A program made the translations under genes and the position numbers. From Pseudomonas sp. Irchel 3H7 (GTDB lineage: Bacteria > Pseudomonadota > Gammaproteobacteria > Pseudomonadales > Pseudomonadaceae): a stretch of DNA of 64,000 nt. Of this stretch, positions 55,311 through 64,000 are shown piece after piece; the stretch's first letter is position 1, and every line of letters begins with the position of its first letter. The stretch spans positions 248,001-312,000 of the forward strand of contig NZ_FYEA01000010.1 in NCBI RefSeq assembly GCF_900187605.1, given 5' to 3'. A model generated the notes under the pieces. It saw only the letters and a program-made list of their open reading frames with translations. It was not told the origin of the DNA and did not search any database.

Positions 55311-55847
55311 TCAGAACGTCAGTTCAACAGCGACGGTGTCGGTGTAAGTCCCCGCCGGCAAACCGGCCTTGCCCACCGCCTGACCGTAGAGGTTCACCGT
55401 CTGCGCGACACCGGTGCTGGCCGCAAGGTTGATGGTCCCGTCGATCGCCAGCAGTTGCGAGTGCCCGGCATCGGTGTACAAGTCGTACGGCACGTAATTG
55501 GCCACCCCGTCATACAACGCTCGCGTGCCGCCCGGCGACATGCCGTCATGGGAACCCGCGCGCACCTTGACCGTCGGCGTGGTGCCACTGGAGCAGAGAA
55601 TCGACAGCGCCCCGCCACCACCGCCCAACACCTGCCCGGTGGCGGTGGTGAACAGGCTGTTGGCGGTGCCGAAATTCAACGCACCGAAGTTCAGCCCGGT
55701 GGAACCGCCGGCGCCGTTGACCTGACAACTGCTGATCAGGATCAGGCTGGAGGTGATCTGGCCGGTGACCGTGGTGGCGGCGTTGGCACTGGAAACCAGC
55801 GCCAGGCCGAGTAACGACAAACCTATCCTTGATGCAAACGTACGCAT
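55311..55847 (-). CDS. Csu-type pilus subunit, third subunit gene
   Basis: A 178-residue exported subunit with signal peptide (IGLSLLGLALVSSANA) and a spore-coat-U domain ending in YTDTVAVELTF. A Gly-rich stretch near residue 80 and low conservation of the middle suggest a structural pilin. Which of the four small subunits forms the rod is not clear. Confidence 0.88.
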   Translation of the reverse strand: MRTFASRIGLSLLGLALVSSANAATTVTGQITSSLILISSCQVNGAGGSTGLNFGALNFGTANSLFTTATGQVLGGGGGALSILCSSGTTPTVKVRAGSHDGMSPGGTRALYDGVANYVPYDLYTDAGHSQLLAIDGTINLAASTGVAQTVNLYGQAVGKAGLPAGTYTDTVAVELTF

Positions 55848-55867
55848 GGTGTCCGTCCTCTACGGGT

Positions 55868-56401
55868 TTACCAGTCGAGCGTCACCGTCAGGGTGTCGGT
55901 ATAGACCCCTGCCGGCACCGCGCGGGTATTCGCCACCACCGAGCCAAATACCGGAATGGGTATCTGCGCACCGCTGGTGACAGCGAAATTGTGTTGCTGG
56001 CCGATGCTGTAGCTCCGGGCGCCGGAGGGATCGACAAACAGCTGATAGGGAAGGGTTTGGCGGCCGTTGCTCAGGCGCCGGGTGTTGCCGTCACCGTGGG
56101 TACCGCCATCGATAGTGACGGTGAAGCCGGTGACCGAAGGATTGCAGGCAACGTTGAGTGTACCGCTGCTGTCACCGTCGAGACTGGCCTTGATCGGTGC
56201 GTTCCAGGTGGGCCCCTGAAGGCCGAAATCGAGGGTGCCGAGGGCACTGACCGGGCTCTCGGGCGTGCTGGTATTGGTGACTTCGCAGCCGGCAATCAGG
56301 ATCAGCCGCGCATTGATCTGCCCGCTCATCGCCGCTTGCGCGTCATCTGCGAGCAATGCCAGCGTACCTGCCGCCACCACCATCCAGTGTTTGCCTGTCA
56401 T
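55868..56401 (-). CDS. Csu-type pilus subunit, second subunit gene
   Basis: A 177-residue exported subunit with a signal sequence and spore-coat-U domain (MSGQINARLILIAGCEV near residue 25 and YTDTLTVTLDW at the end). It is separated from the next gene by 20 nt. The cysteine pair (GCEV and NVACNP) forms the expected disulfide. Confidence 0.88.
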   Translation of the reverse strand: MTGKHWMVVAAGTLALLADDAQAAMSGQINARLILIAGCEVTNTSTPESPVSALGTLDFGLQGPTWNAPIKASLDGDSSGTLNVACNPSVTGFTVTIDGGTHGDGNTRRLSNGRQTLPYQLFVDPSGARSYSIGQQHNFAVTSGAQIPIPVFGSVVANTRAVPAGVYTDTLTVTLDW

Positions 56402-56500
56402 TGCGCCCGTCCCTGCTCCTTCACGCTGAATCGATCACCGCGCTCATGATTGAACGCCTTCCTTGTGCACCCGCGTCCAGCGGTTGCCTTGATACCGCGA

Positions 56501-57022
56501 TCACCAGGTAACCGTCACCTTGACCAGATCCGAATAACGACTGACCTGCGGCACCCCAGCCAGGCGTTCGATCCGCGCATACAGCGGCAGTTCTACCGTG
56601 CCACTGTCCGGCACCCGCCCGCTGACTGGCACATCCACCACCAGCGGTACCCGGCGCGCCGCGTCCTGATACAAACGATACGGAATCGGTTTGCTGCCGA
56701 ACGAACCGGCCATGTAGCGGACTTCACCGACACCGCCATGCAAGCCGCCATCGACGCGCATCTGGTACGGCGTGTCCGGGTTGCACTCCAGCCGTGGCAG
56801 GCGCTGATTGGTCAATGCGGCAGCCAATGGCCCGGCGGGGTCATCGAGGCGTGCGGTGCTGCCGAAGTCGAGCACACCCAGTTGCTCAATGCCGGCGCCA
56901 CGCTGCTGGCCGATCAACTGGCAGCCGCGCTGCACGTCAACGCGCACTTCGACTTGAAGATCCGCCGCATGAACAGGCGCAACGAGTACAACCAGCAAGC
57001 CCATGACTACCTGTACATTCAC
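56501..57022 (-). CDS. Csu-type pilus subunit, first subunit gene
   Basis: A 173-residue exported subunit beginning with a signal peptide (NVQVVMGLLVVLVAPVHA). The start is GTG, preceded by AAGGA with an 8-nt spacer. The spore-coat-U domain ends YSDLVKVTVTW. It is the first gene of the seven-gene pilus operon and lies 99 nt upstream of the second subunit gene. Confidence 0.86.
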   Translation of the reverse strand: MNVQVVMGLLVVLVAPVHAADLQVEVRVDVQRGCQLIGQQRGAGIEQLGVLDFGSTARLDDPAGPLAAALTNQRLPRLECNPDTPYQMRVDGGLHGGVGEVRYMAGSFGSKPIPYRLYQDAARRVPLVVDVPVSGRVPDSGTVELPLYARIERLAGVPQVSRYSDLVKVTVTW

Positions 57023-57285
57023 TGCGCCGTTCCTTGTCAGCGATCGCTTGCGACGTCGTTTCTGTGATTGAGGTTAGCAATGGTCGACGATTCCGCCAGT
57101 CGATTGGATCCAGGGATCGCCCGAGATATGTTTCGAAAGGTTGGCAACACCTCGAGCCATGTCGCTAAAAATAGCTGTACATGCCGCACGAATTTGTCCA
57201 ATAACCGCCCACTCTCGGATCGTCGCGGTGGCTGGCCAAGTCGGCGTCTGGTTACACTACGTTGCCGCGCTCCCGGGAGCCGGTC

Positions 57286-58440
57286 TTGACGAACACGGAG
57301 ACGCCCACAGTGCCTGCCCAACCGCCGAAACGATCACGACTGATCCAGCGCTGGCCGGCGTTGCGCCGCTGGTTCGGCAAAGGTTTTCCGGCCAGTGCCG
57401 GCCATGATGCCAGTGCCCAGTCGATCCGCGATTACTTTCGGCAAAAGGCCAGTGGTCAGGGCTACACCCTCAGCCACAGCCAGCAGTGCGTCATCGATTG
57501 CATGGCGCAGCAGGCGAGTCTTTTGCTCGGCGCAAGCGCTCGCACACCCCAGAGCCTCTATTTGTTCGGCGCTGTCGGGCGAGGCAAGAGCTGGCTGCTC
57601 GACGGTTTCTTTCAAGCCTTGCCGATCACCCAGAAACGGCGTCTGCATTTCCATCAGTTCTTCGCGCAATTGCATCAGGCCATGTTCAGTCATCGCGAGC
57701 ACGACGATGCTCTCGAAGTCTGCCTCGACGAATTGCTGCAAGATTGCCGGGTGCTGTGTTTCGACGAGTTTCATGTGCATGACATCGGCGATGCCATGCT
57801 CATCACCCGGCTGTTCAAGGCACTGTTCAAGCGGCGGATCCTGCTGCTGGTCACCTCCAACTACGCGCCTGAAGGCCTGCTGCCCAATCCGCTCTATCAC
57901 GCCCGCTTCAAACCGGTGATCGAACTGATCAATACGCGCATGCAGGTGATGGAGGTCGGCGGCCCGCACGATTACCGCAGCCAGACGCGCCATTCTGCAC
58001 ATCAGATCTTCACCCAAGGGCATTACGTGTGGCCGGCGACGCCAGCACAGCGCGCCGCCCTCGATTTGCCACCTGCCGACGCACCAACCGTCACGCTAAC
58101 AGTCGGCACCCGGCAGTTTCAGGCGCGGTTTTGTCAGGAGCGGCGGGTCGGTTTCACCTTCAACGACCTGTGTGAACAGCCAACGGCGGTCATGGATTAC
58201 CTGGAACTGTGTCGACGTTTCGACCGCTGGATCATTGATGATCTGCCAGAACTGGCGCAATGCTCGATCGCCGCGCAACAGCGTTTCATCAACCTGATCG
58301 ACGTGCTGTACGACCAGGATAAGCACCTGACGCTGCTCGGTCGACTGCCCTTGCGCGAAAGCATGGACGGCCATGTCATCGACCTGGCGCGCACGCGCAG
58401 CCGCTTGGGGCAGTTGCAAGAAGTGCACGGGACGATCTGA
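57286..58440 (+). CDS. AFG1-like ATPase (ZapE family)
   Basis: A 384-residue P-loop ATPase with Walker A GAVGRGKSW (around residue 97) and Walker B VLCFDEFHVHDIGDAM. The family includes ZapE, a cell-division factor that acts on the Z-ring; mitochondrial AFG1 acts in protein turnover. The start is uncertain: TTG at 57286 (GGGAG upstream), GTG at 57310 (GGAG upstream) and TTG at 57262 are possible. It stands alone next to the divergent csu operon. Confidence 0.85.
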   Translation: MTNTETPTVPAQPPKRSRLIQRWPALRRWFGKGFPASAGHDASAQSIRDYFRQKASGQGYTLSHSQQCVIDCMAQQASLLLGASARTPQSLYLFGAVGRGKSWLLDGFFQALPITQKRRLHFHQFFAQLHQAMFSHREHDDALEVCLDELLQDCRVLCFDEFHVHDIGDAMLITRLFKALFKRRILLLVTSNYAPEGLLPNPLYHARFKPVIELINTRMQVMEVGGPHDYRSQTRHSAHQIFTQGHYVWPATPAQRAALDLPPADAPTVTLTVGTRQFQARFCQERRVGFTFNDLCEQPTAVMDYLELCRRFDRWIIDDLPELAQCSIAAQQRFINLIDVLYDQDKHLTLLGRLPLRESMDGHVIDLARTRSRLGQLQEVHGTI

Positions 58441-58453
58441 GCACGCTATTCCC

Positions 58454-58543
58454 CTGTGGGAGCGAGCCTGCTCGCGAAAGCGCCCTATCAGTCAAAACAT
58501 CAGCTTCTGACACTCCGCCTTCGCGAGCAGGCGCGCTCCCACC
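58454..58543. repeat. REPIN downstream of the ZapE-like gene
   Basis: Inverted REP pair (TGGGAGCGAGCCTGCTCGCG / TTCGCGAGCAGGCGCGCTCC) around about 42 bp. Confidence 0.87.
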
Positions 58544-58656
58544 AAGGGCTACTGAAGTTTCGCCATCTGTCCAATTCAAACCCGGGCTTTGCCGTTATCA
58601 TGCTGCCCATTCCCAGCGCCCCAGCGTCGCTCCACTGAACAATAGCGAACACCAAC

Positions 58657-59970
58657 ATGCACACCCTTGCTCAATTGCGCGCCGGCGAGTTGTCGGGCAT
58701 TACGCGTCTGGATCTGTCTTGTGGACTGACCGAGTTCCCGCGCGAGATTTTCGACCTGGCCGACACCCTGGAAATCCTCAACCTCAGCGGCAACCAATTG
58801 AGCAGCCTGCCGGATGACTTGCATCGTCTGACGCGCCTGCGCGTGCTGTTCTGCTCCGATAACCCGTTCACCGAACTGCCAGCCTGTCTCGGCCAGTGCG
58901 CGGCGCTGACGATGATCGGTTTCAGGGCCAATCGCATCGTCAACGTCCCCGCTCAAGCGCTGCCGCCTCAGTTGCGCTGGCTGATCCTGACCGACAACTG
59001 CATCGAAAGCCTGCCAAGCGAACTCGGTGAGCGCCCGGCCCTGCAAAAACTCATGCTGTCCGGCAATCGCCTGCAAGCGCTGCCGTTCTCGCTGAGCAAC
59101 TGCCATCGACTGGAGCTGCTGCGCATTGCCGCCAACCGCCTGACCGAACTGCCGCAGTGGCTGCTCGCGCTGCCGAGCCTGACGTGGCTGGCCTACGCCG
59201 GTAATCCGCTGGAAACCGAGGCAAACGCCGCCGCGCTGGAAGCGACGCCGCACATCCCTTGGTCAGCGCTGCGCCTGGAGCAACGGCTGGGTGAAGGCGC
59301 TTCGGGGGTGATTTCCCGGGCGAGCTGGCAACGCGACGATGGCTCAGTGACGCCGGTCGCGGTGAAACTGTACAAAGGTGAAATGACCAGCGACGGTTCA
59401 CCGCTGCACGAAATGAATGCCTGTATCACCGCCGGTCTGCATCCCAATCTGATCCGCATCGAGGGGCGCATCAATGGCCATCCCGACGGCCAGCAAGGCT
59501 TGGTGATGCAGTTGATCGATCCGTCTTTCCGCAACCTCGCCGACCTGCCAAGCCTGGCATCCTGCTCGCGAGATGTTTACGCCGATGATTGCCGGTTCAG
59601 CGCCGAGGTTGCGCTGAACGTTGCCAAAGGCATTGCCTCGGCGGCAGAACACTTGCATCGGCAAGGCATTACCCACGGCGATCTCTACGCGCACAACATT
59701 CTGTTGAATGAACGCGGCGATTGCCTGCTCGGGGATTTTGGTGGGGCGTCGTTTCACGCGGTTGCCGACACAGCAGAAACACGGGCGTTACAACGTATTG
59801 AAGTGCGCGCGTTCGGGATTTTGCTGGGGGAATTGCTGGCACGCATCGACTCGGGGTTGAGTGATGAATTGCGTGCGGTGCTCGAAGAGCTGGAGCGGCG
59901 TTGCTGTCAGGCGGAGGTGCTGGCGCGGCCGGGGTTTGCTGAAGTTAATGCGGTTCTGCGGCAAAGCTGA
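58657..59970 (+). CDS. Leucine-rich-repeat protein kinase
   Basis: A 437-residue cytoplasmic protein (no signal peptide or membrane segment). Residues ~18-190 hold about seven leucine-rich repeats (LEILNLSGNQLSSLP; RLRVLFCSDNPFTELP; PALQKLMLSGNRLQALP). Residues ~205-435 form a Ser/Thr-type kinase: glycine loop GEGASGVISRA, VAVKLYKG (Lys), HGDLYAHNIL in place of the usual HRDLxxxN, and DFGGAS. The catalytic Asp, Asn and DFG residues are kept. The substrate is unknown; no phosphatase is adjacent. Confidence 0.9.
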   Translation: MHTLAQLRAGELSGITRLDLSCGLTEFPREIFDLADTLEILNLSGNQLSSLPDDLHRLTRLRVLFCSDNPFTELPACLGQCAALTMIGFRANRIVNVPAQALPPQLRWLILTDNCIESLPSELGERPALQKLMLSGNRLQALPFSLSNCHRLELLRIAANRLTELPQWLLALPSLTWLAYAGNPLETEANAAALEATPHIPWSALRLEQRLGEGASGVISRASWQRDDGSVTPVAVKLYKGEMTSDGSPLHEMNACITAGLHPNLIRIEGRINGHPDGQQGLVMQLIDPSFRNLADLPSLASCSRDVYADDCRFSAEVALNVAKGIASAAEHLHRQGITHGDLYAHNILLNERGDCLLGDFGGASFHAVADTAETRALQRIEVRAFGILLGELLARIDSGLSDELRAVLEELERRCCQAEVLARPGFAEVNAVLRQS

Positions 59971-59982
59971 CTGCTGCGCAGT

Positions 59983-60075
59983 CAATCGCGGGCAAGCCCG
60001 CTCCCACAGTGTCCGAGTCGCTCACAAAATGTGTGGACACCTCTGAACCTGTGGGAGCGGGCTTGCCCGCGATGA
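59983..60075. repeat. REPIN between the LRR-kinase and yebC genes
   Basis: Inverted REP pair (ATCGCGGGCAAGCCCGCTCC and its complement) around about 52 bp, between convergent genes. Confidence 0.87.
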
Positions 60076-60096
60076 GGCCATCACCGGAGAAACAGA

Positions 60097-60801
60097 TCAG
60101 CCCGCCAGGCCAACAAACATGTCCTGCACGTCATCATGGTTGTCGAGGCCTTCGAGGAACGCTTCAACCTCAGCCATCTGCTCGTCGCTCAAACCGCTCA
60201 CCGGGTTCTTCGGCTGGTAACCGAGTTTGGCCGACAACACGGTGAAACCTTGCTCTGGCAGTGCTTTCTGCACCGCATCCAGATCGGTAGGGTCGGTCAG
60301 GAACAGCGTCGCGCCCTCTTCGCCTGGCTCGAAATCCTGCGCGCCGGCTTCGATGGCGGCCATTTCCGGATCGGCGTCCGGGGTGTCCGGCGAGGCTTCG
60401 ATCATGCCGACGTGGTTGAAGTCCCAGGCCACAGAGCCGGAAGCCCCCAGTTGGCCCTTGCGGAACGCCACGCGGATTTCCGCGACGGTACGGTTGATGT
60501 TGTCGGTCACGCACTCGACGATCAGCGGCACCTGGTGCGGGGCGAACCCTTCGTAGGTCACGCGATGGTACTGCACGGTTTCACCCAGCAGACCGGCGCC
60601 TTTCTTGATCGCGCGGTCCAGGGTTTCTTTTGGCATCGAGGCTTTCTTGGCCTGTTCGACCACCAGACGCAGGTGTGCGTTGGTGGTGGTATCGGCACCG
60701 TTGCGGGCAGCGATGGTGATTTCCTTCACCAATTTGCCGAAGATCTTGCCTTTGGCGTTGGCTGCCGCTTCTTTGTGTTTAACCTTCCACTGTGCGCCCA
60801 T
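60097..60801 (-). CDS. yebC: YebC/PmpR-family transcriptional regulator
   Basis: A 234-residue member of the YebC/TACO1 family. It begins MGAQWKVKHKEAAANAKGKI and ends VQDMFVGLAG with the acidic C-terminal domain. Family members include DNA-binding regulators (PmpR in Pseudomonas) and factors that relieve ribosome stalling on proline runs. No partner gene is nearby. Confidence 0.93.
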   Translation of the reverse strand: MGAQWKVKHKEAAANAKGKIFGKLVKEITIAARNGADTTTNAHLRLVVEQAKKASMPKETLDRAIKKGAGLLGETVQYHRVTYEGFAPHQVPLIVECVTDNINRTVAEIRVAFRKGQLGASGSVAWDFNHVGMIEASPDTPDADPEMAAIEAGAQDFEPGEEGATLFLTDPTDLDAVQKALPEQGFTVLSAKLGYQPKNPVSGLSDEQMAEVEAFLEGLDNHDDVQDMFVGLAG

Positions 60802-61022
60802 TACTCACTCTCTTGATCTGTGGCGCCGAGACATCTATTGGCCGACGCGTGGCGCCAAGTTTATACGGCCTAAAGTCGGCAATCGACCAAAAAAACGCAA
60901 TGTGGAATCGACATCTTCACCAAAGCGTGTAGGGCGATTCTGAAAAACGGATTTGACATGACCATTCAACGCTGCGGTTTCGTACCCTCTCAGGCCCGTA
61001 TTGCCTGACAGAGCCCGTTCGA

Positions 61023-62420
61023 ATGCTCAATGACAAGGAAAGTCCTTTTACCCTGACCCTGACCGACAGCGGTCTGTGCCTGCCAGTGGTGCGCTTTCAC
61101 GGCGAGGAAGCGCTCAACCAGCCCTACCGTTTCGACATCGAACTGATCGGCCTGGCCCCCGCCATGGCGCCGGGTACATTTCTGCATCAACCGGCATTTC
61201 TGCGCCTGGACGACCATCATGGGATTCACGGCGTGATCGACAGTGCCAGTTGCGAACATCGAGGCACACACCGGATCGGCTATCGACTGACGGTTGTGCC
61301 GCGCCTGCAGAGGCTGGCCCAGCCGAGCAAACGGCGCGTGTTCGTGCAACTGAGCGTGCCGCAGATCCTTGAGCAATTGCTCACGGAAAATGCCTTGCCC
61401 GCTGACGGCTACCGGATTGAAATGAGCGTCGGGCAATACCCGATCCGGCCGTTTTGCATCCAGTACGAAGAAAGCGATCTGGCGCTGCTGGACAGGCTTT
61501 GCGAAGAGGAAGGCATTCACTATCACTTCGAACACCGGGTGGACGGGCACATTGTCGTGTTTGCCGATGACAGCCTGAGCTTGCCGCAAATGCCGGTTCT
61601 GGTTGCATTCAAGGCTTGCGAGCAAACGCCCTCCCCCTGCGTCAGTGCGCTGTACCAGCATCATCACGCTGCCCCCATCGCCACACTGCATGCGGTGCGT
61701 AATCGAGGGCAGCAAGCGCTCAGCGACGATGCCGCCAACCACATCACAGCCAATCCCCTGCCGCCGATACCCTCTCTCGAACAACGTCACCACGAACAAC
61801 GCAGCCGTCGACATCTGGAACGGCAACGCTGCCAGCATCGCACGATCAACGGCCGCTCTGACCGGGTGGGCTTGCTCAGTGGGCATCTGCTGCAAGTGTC
61901 GGCGCATCCGATCAGCCACTTCAACGAACAATGGCGACTCACTTCAATACGCCATCATGGGCAACATCCGTCGATTCTGGATCCGACACCGCCGCGGCAC
62001 CGCTACCACAACGATTTCACCGCCCAGCCCTGGTCGACCGACTACCGTCCAGCGCTCAAACAAACCCGCCCGGCCATCGCTGGGTATCACCTGGCACAGG
62101 TGGTCGGACCCATCGGGCAACCGGCGCAGCTCGATGAGCAAGGTCGAGTCGCCGTCAGGCTGTGGCCCTCGGAACAATCGCAAACACTTGATAGCGACGC
62201 GGTCTGGCTGCCCATCGCCATGACGCGAGCCAATGGTCGATTCGCACGGGACGAACTGCCCTGCGCCGGCAGTGAAGTGTGGGTGAGTTTCCTCGACAGC
62301 GACCCGGACCGGCCAATTCTCTGTCTGGGCAACTCACCCAACCCGACGCCTCGCGAACCACCGACCGCACGCGACAACGACTTGTTGCTCGACTGGTTGC
62401 TCAACAGCAACGCCCGCTGA
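61023..62420 (+). CDS. vgrG: Short type VI secretion VgrG-like protein
   Basis: A 465-residue protein. Residues ~1-355 match the gp27-like part of VgrG (SPFTLTLTDSGLCLPVVRFH; CIQYEESDLALLDRLCEEEG), and residues ~358-445 form the gp5 OB-fold (GRVAVRLWPSE; SEVWVSFLDSDPDRPIL). It then stops with LLLDWLLNSNAR, without the C-terminal beta-helix spike found in longer VgrGs. No tss, PAAR, adaptor or effector gene lies nearby, so it is an orphan. The ribosome site is weak. Confidence 0.87.
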   Translation: MLNDKESPFTLTLTDSGLCLPVVRFHGEEALNQPYRFDIELIGLAPAMAPGTFLHQPAFLRLDDHHGIHGVIDSASCEHRGTHRIGYRLTVVPRLQRLAQPSKRRVFVQLSVPQILEQLLTENALPADGYRIEMSVGQYPIRPFCIQYEESDLALLDRLCEEEGIHYHFEHRVDGHIVVFADDSLSLPQMPVLVAFKACEQTPSPCVSALYQHHHAAPIATLHAVRNRGQQALSDDAANHITANPLPPIPSLEQRHHEQRSRRHLERQRCQHRTINGRSDRVGLLSGHLLQVSAHPISHFNEQWRLTSIRHHGQHPSILDPTPPRHRYHNDFTAQPWSTDYRPALKQTRPAIAGYHLAQVVGPIGQPAQLDEQGRVAVRLWPSEQSQTLDSDAVWLPIAMTRANGRFARDELPCAGSEVWVSFLDSDPDRPILCLGNSPNPTPREPPTARDNDLLLDWLLNSNAR

Positions 62421-62445
62421 TCACGCTACATCAACACGCCGTGCT

Positions 62446-63837
62446 TCAACCTTTGTCAGCCTTGCCCGCCGCTGCGGCAAATTTGGCCAGGCGCACATCG
62501 AGATGCCGAGGCCGCCGGCCGTGATCCTCGGCGCGCTCCTTGCGGCGGATGGCGTTGCGCACCATCAGCGAGCCGAGGTAACGGATCGGCTCCGGCGGGA
62601 AGTAGCCCAGCGGCCCGTTGACCAGCGGCGAACGCGTCCATGGATTGTCCAGGCCTTGCACCAGCGAAGCGAGAATCTGCCCGCCCATGTGACATGGGCC
62701 GACACCGCTGCCCGAATAGCCGAAACCGTAAAACACATTGCCGGCGCTGCTCATCTGGCCGAAGAACGGCAAACCGGTGACCGAGCGATCCGACGGGCCG
62801 TTCCAGGTGGCCTCGACTTTGACATCGGCAAATGCCGGGAAGAAGTCGGCGAGGCTGTTTTTCAGCAGGCCGGCATAGGGCGATGGCTGATCGAATACTG
62901 GCAGCATGCGCCCGCCAAACGCGAAGGTATTGCCGCCCTTGCCGAGCATGATCCGGCCGTCCGGGGTGTTGTGGTAGTAGTGCACGAAAATCCGCGAATC
63001 AAGCACGGTGACGCCACTGGTCAAACCGATCTCCTGTAACAGATCCGGGCGCGGTTCGGTGATCAGCATGTCGCTGGAAACAATCGCCACGCTACGTTCG
63101 AACTGCGGGAAGGCACGGGCCATCCACGCGTTCATCGCCAGCACCACGCGATCAGCGATCACCGTGCCATTCGGCGTCTGCAACCGCGCCGGGCGTCCCT
63201 CCTCCAGCCCGGTCATTGCCGTGTTTTCGTGAATCTTCACACCCAACTGCAATGCCACCCGACGCAAGCCACGCACCAATTTGCCCGGCTGCACACTGGC
63301 CGCTGCCGGCGAGAACCAGCCCTCCAGATGTTTGCTCGAACCGGCCATGCGCTGCACATCGGCCAGCGGACGCTGGGTGAACGAGTTGATGCCGTTGCGC
63401 TCCAGTGCGGCAATCACCGCGTCGGTCGAACCGACTTGCGCGCGGTTGGTCGCGGTGTACAGCGTGCCGTCCAGACGGTAATCGGCGTCGACACCGTACT
63501 GCTCACAGAACTCGCCGATCGCGTGGATACTGCGTTCCGATTCCTTGACCAGACGTACCGCTTCCTCGACGCCAAACAAGCGCTCAAGGGTGAAATACTT
63601 CGCCGACCACGACAGCGCACACCCGCCATTACGCCCACTGGCGCCAGCGCCGCAGATGTCCGCTTCGATCAGCAACACATCGAGTTCGGGGTTCTGTTGC
63701 TTGAGCATGATCGCCGTCCACAACCCGGTGTAGCCACCGCCGACGATGCACACATCGGCGCGGACTTCGCCGTGCAACGGCGGGCAGGTTTCAGAGCTGT
63801 CGGCCTGCAAGGCCTGCTCCAGCCAAAACGGTCTCAT
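62446..63837 (-). CDS. FAD-dependent oxidoreductase (DadA/gamma-glutamylputrescine-oxidase type)
   Basis: A 463-residue flavoprotein with the N-terminal dinucleotide motif CIVGGGYTGLWTAI (residues ~30-43) and GASGRNGG, characteristic of amine/amino-acid oxidases such as PuuB. It has a normal family length and no signal peptide. It starts MRPFWLEQALQ. The substrate is uncertain; a gene of unknown function ends 75 nt upstream on the same strand. Confidence 0.86.
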   Translation of the reverse strand: MRPFWLEQALQADSSETCPPLHGEVRADVCIVGGGYTGLWTAIMLKQQNPELDVLLIEADICGAGASGRNGGCALSWSAKYFTLERLFGVEEAVRLVKESERSIHAIGEFCEQYGVDADYRLDGTLYTATNRAQVGSTDAVIAALERNGINSFTQRPLADVQRMAGSSKHLEGWFSPAAASVQPGKLVRGLRRVALQLGVKIHENTAMTGLEEGRPARLQTPNGTVIADRVVLAMNAWMARAFPQFERSVAIVSSDMLITEPRPDLLQEIGLTSGVTVLDSRIFVHYYHNTPDGRIMLGKGGNTFAFGGRMLPVFDQPSPYAGLLKNSLADFFPAFADVKVEATWNGPSDRSVTGLPFFGQMSSAGNVFYGFGYSGSGVGPCHMGGQILASLVQGLDNPWTRSPLVNGPLGYFPPEPIRYLGSLMVRNAIRRKERAEDHGRRPRHLDVRLAKFAAAAGKADKG

Positions 63838-63911
63838 GTGGGGTTCTCCAAGTCAGATGGCCACGACCCAGCCTGCCGCGAGCGCCGCAGCAGGCCGCGA
63901 GGCAAAGGGTT

Positions 63912-64000
63912 TCAGGAACGCAGGGGTTTGATCGTCAGCGGGCAATTGGGGATTGAGGCACGCGGCTCCATCACGCCGACCGGACGGCTGTTCCAGTGCG
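63912..64000 (-). CDS. Unidentified protein, C-terminal part only
   Basis: A reading frame on the minus strand enters from beyond the window and ends at a TGA at 63912. The last residues read PNCPLTIKPLRS and are too few to assign a family. Its strand and spacing suggest one unit with the FAD oxidoreductase gene that follows it. Confidence 0.5.
   Translation of the reverse strand, partial: HWNSRPVGVMEPRASIPNCPLTIKPLRS

Noticed and set aside
60958..61008. 16-codon open frame just before vgrG (MTIQRCGFVPSQARIA)
   Set aside because: No ribosome site, no stem-loop or attenuator structure, and no reason to think it is translated.

Overview
The window is chromosomal DNA from a fluorescent pseudomonad (Pseudomonas fluorescens group). 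The evidence is GC-rich codon use, a complete liu (leucine catabolism) cluster, a CrcY-type decoy RNA, a PrrF-type iron RNA, PmpR/YebC, and many Pseudomonas REP/REPIN palindromes and MITE-like repeats between genes. No phage, insertion sequence, CRISPR array, rRNA or tRNA was seen.

Layout. 1-896: a tandem array of 133-bp units, each carrying a REP pair. 912-6913 (minus): a six-gene ABC importer matching the GlpSTPQUV glycerol type, with a sigma-54 promoter and a divergent sigma-54 activator (7171-9009). 9199-15476: an MFS exporter, cysS, glnS, ppiB and lpxH, with MITE-like repeats around them. 15768-20594: a tripartite EmrAB-type pump with its MarR repressor and two strong operators. 20818-31036: a membrane/papain-like fusion protein, tamB-tamA, a GNAT, xthA and a phosphate-binding/OmpA fusion. 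31175-43250: an acyl-CoA dehydrogenase/LysR pair and the leucine degradation locus (liuR, liuE, an AMP-ligase, liuABCD), with crcY inside it. 43291-44625: an S24-type repressor, a DUF6124-like protein and a Fur-controlled PrrF RNA. 44901-50455: a carboxypeptidase, an MFS protein, and an ECF sigma/anti-sigma pair divergent from catalase and cytochrome b561 genes, with the same promoter motif facing both ways. 50579-57022 (minus): an archaic chaperone-usher (Csu) pilus operon with four small subunits. 57286-64000: a ZapE-like ATPase, an LRR-protein kinase, YebC, a short orphan VgrG, an FAD oxidoreductase and the end of one more gene.

How it works together. Several systems here are tied to carbon-source choice. 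Two sigma-54 promoters drive the importer and CrcY. Perfect AANAANAA (Crc/Hfq) motifs lie at the leader of both the importer and its activator, and CrcY would be the decoy for the same Hfq/Crc complex. The liu genes carry LiuR-type palindromes in front of liuR and liuA.

Leads most worth following: the two importer ATPases carry complementary defects that would leave one intact and one degenerate ATP site; the ECF promoter is duplicated divergently; the tandem REPIN array has a dimeric history; and four proteins have unusual architecture (HdeD-like/papain-like fusion, S24 repressor without a visible Ala-Gly cleavage site, LRR-kinase, VgrG without a spike).
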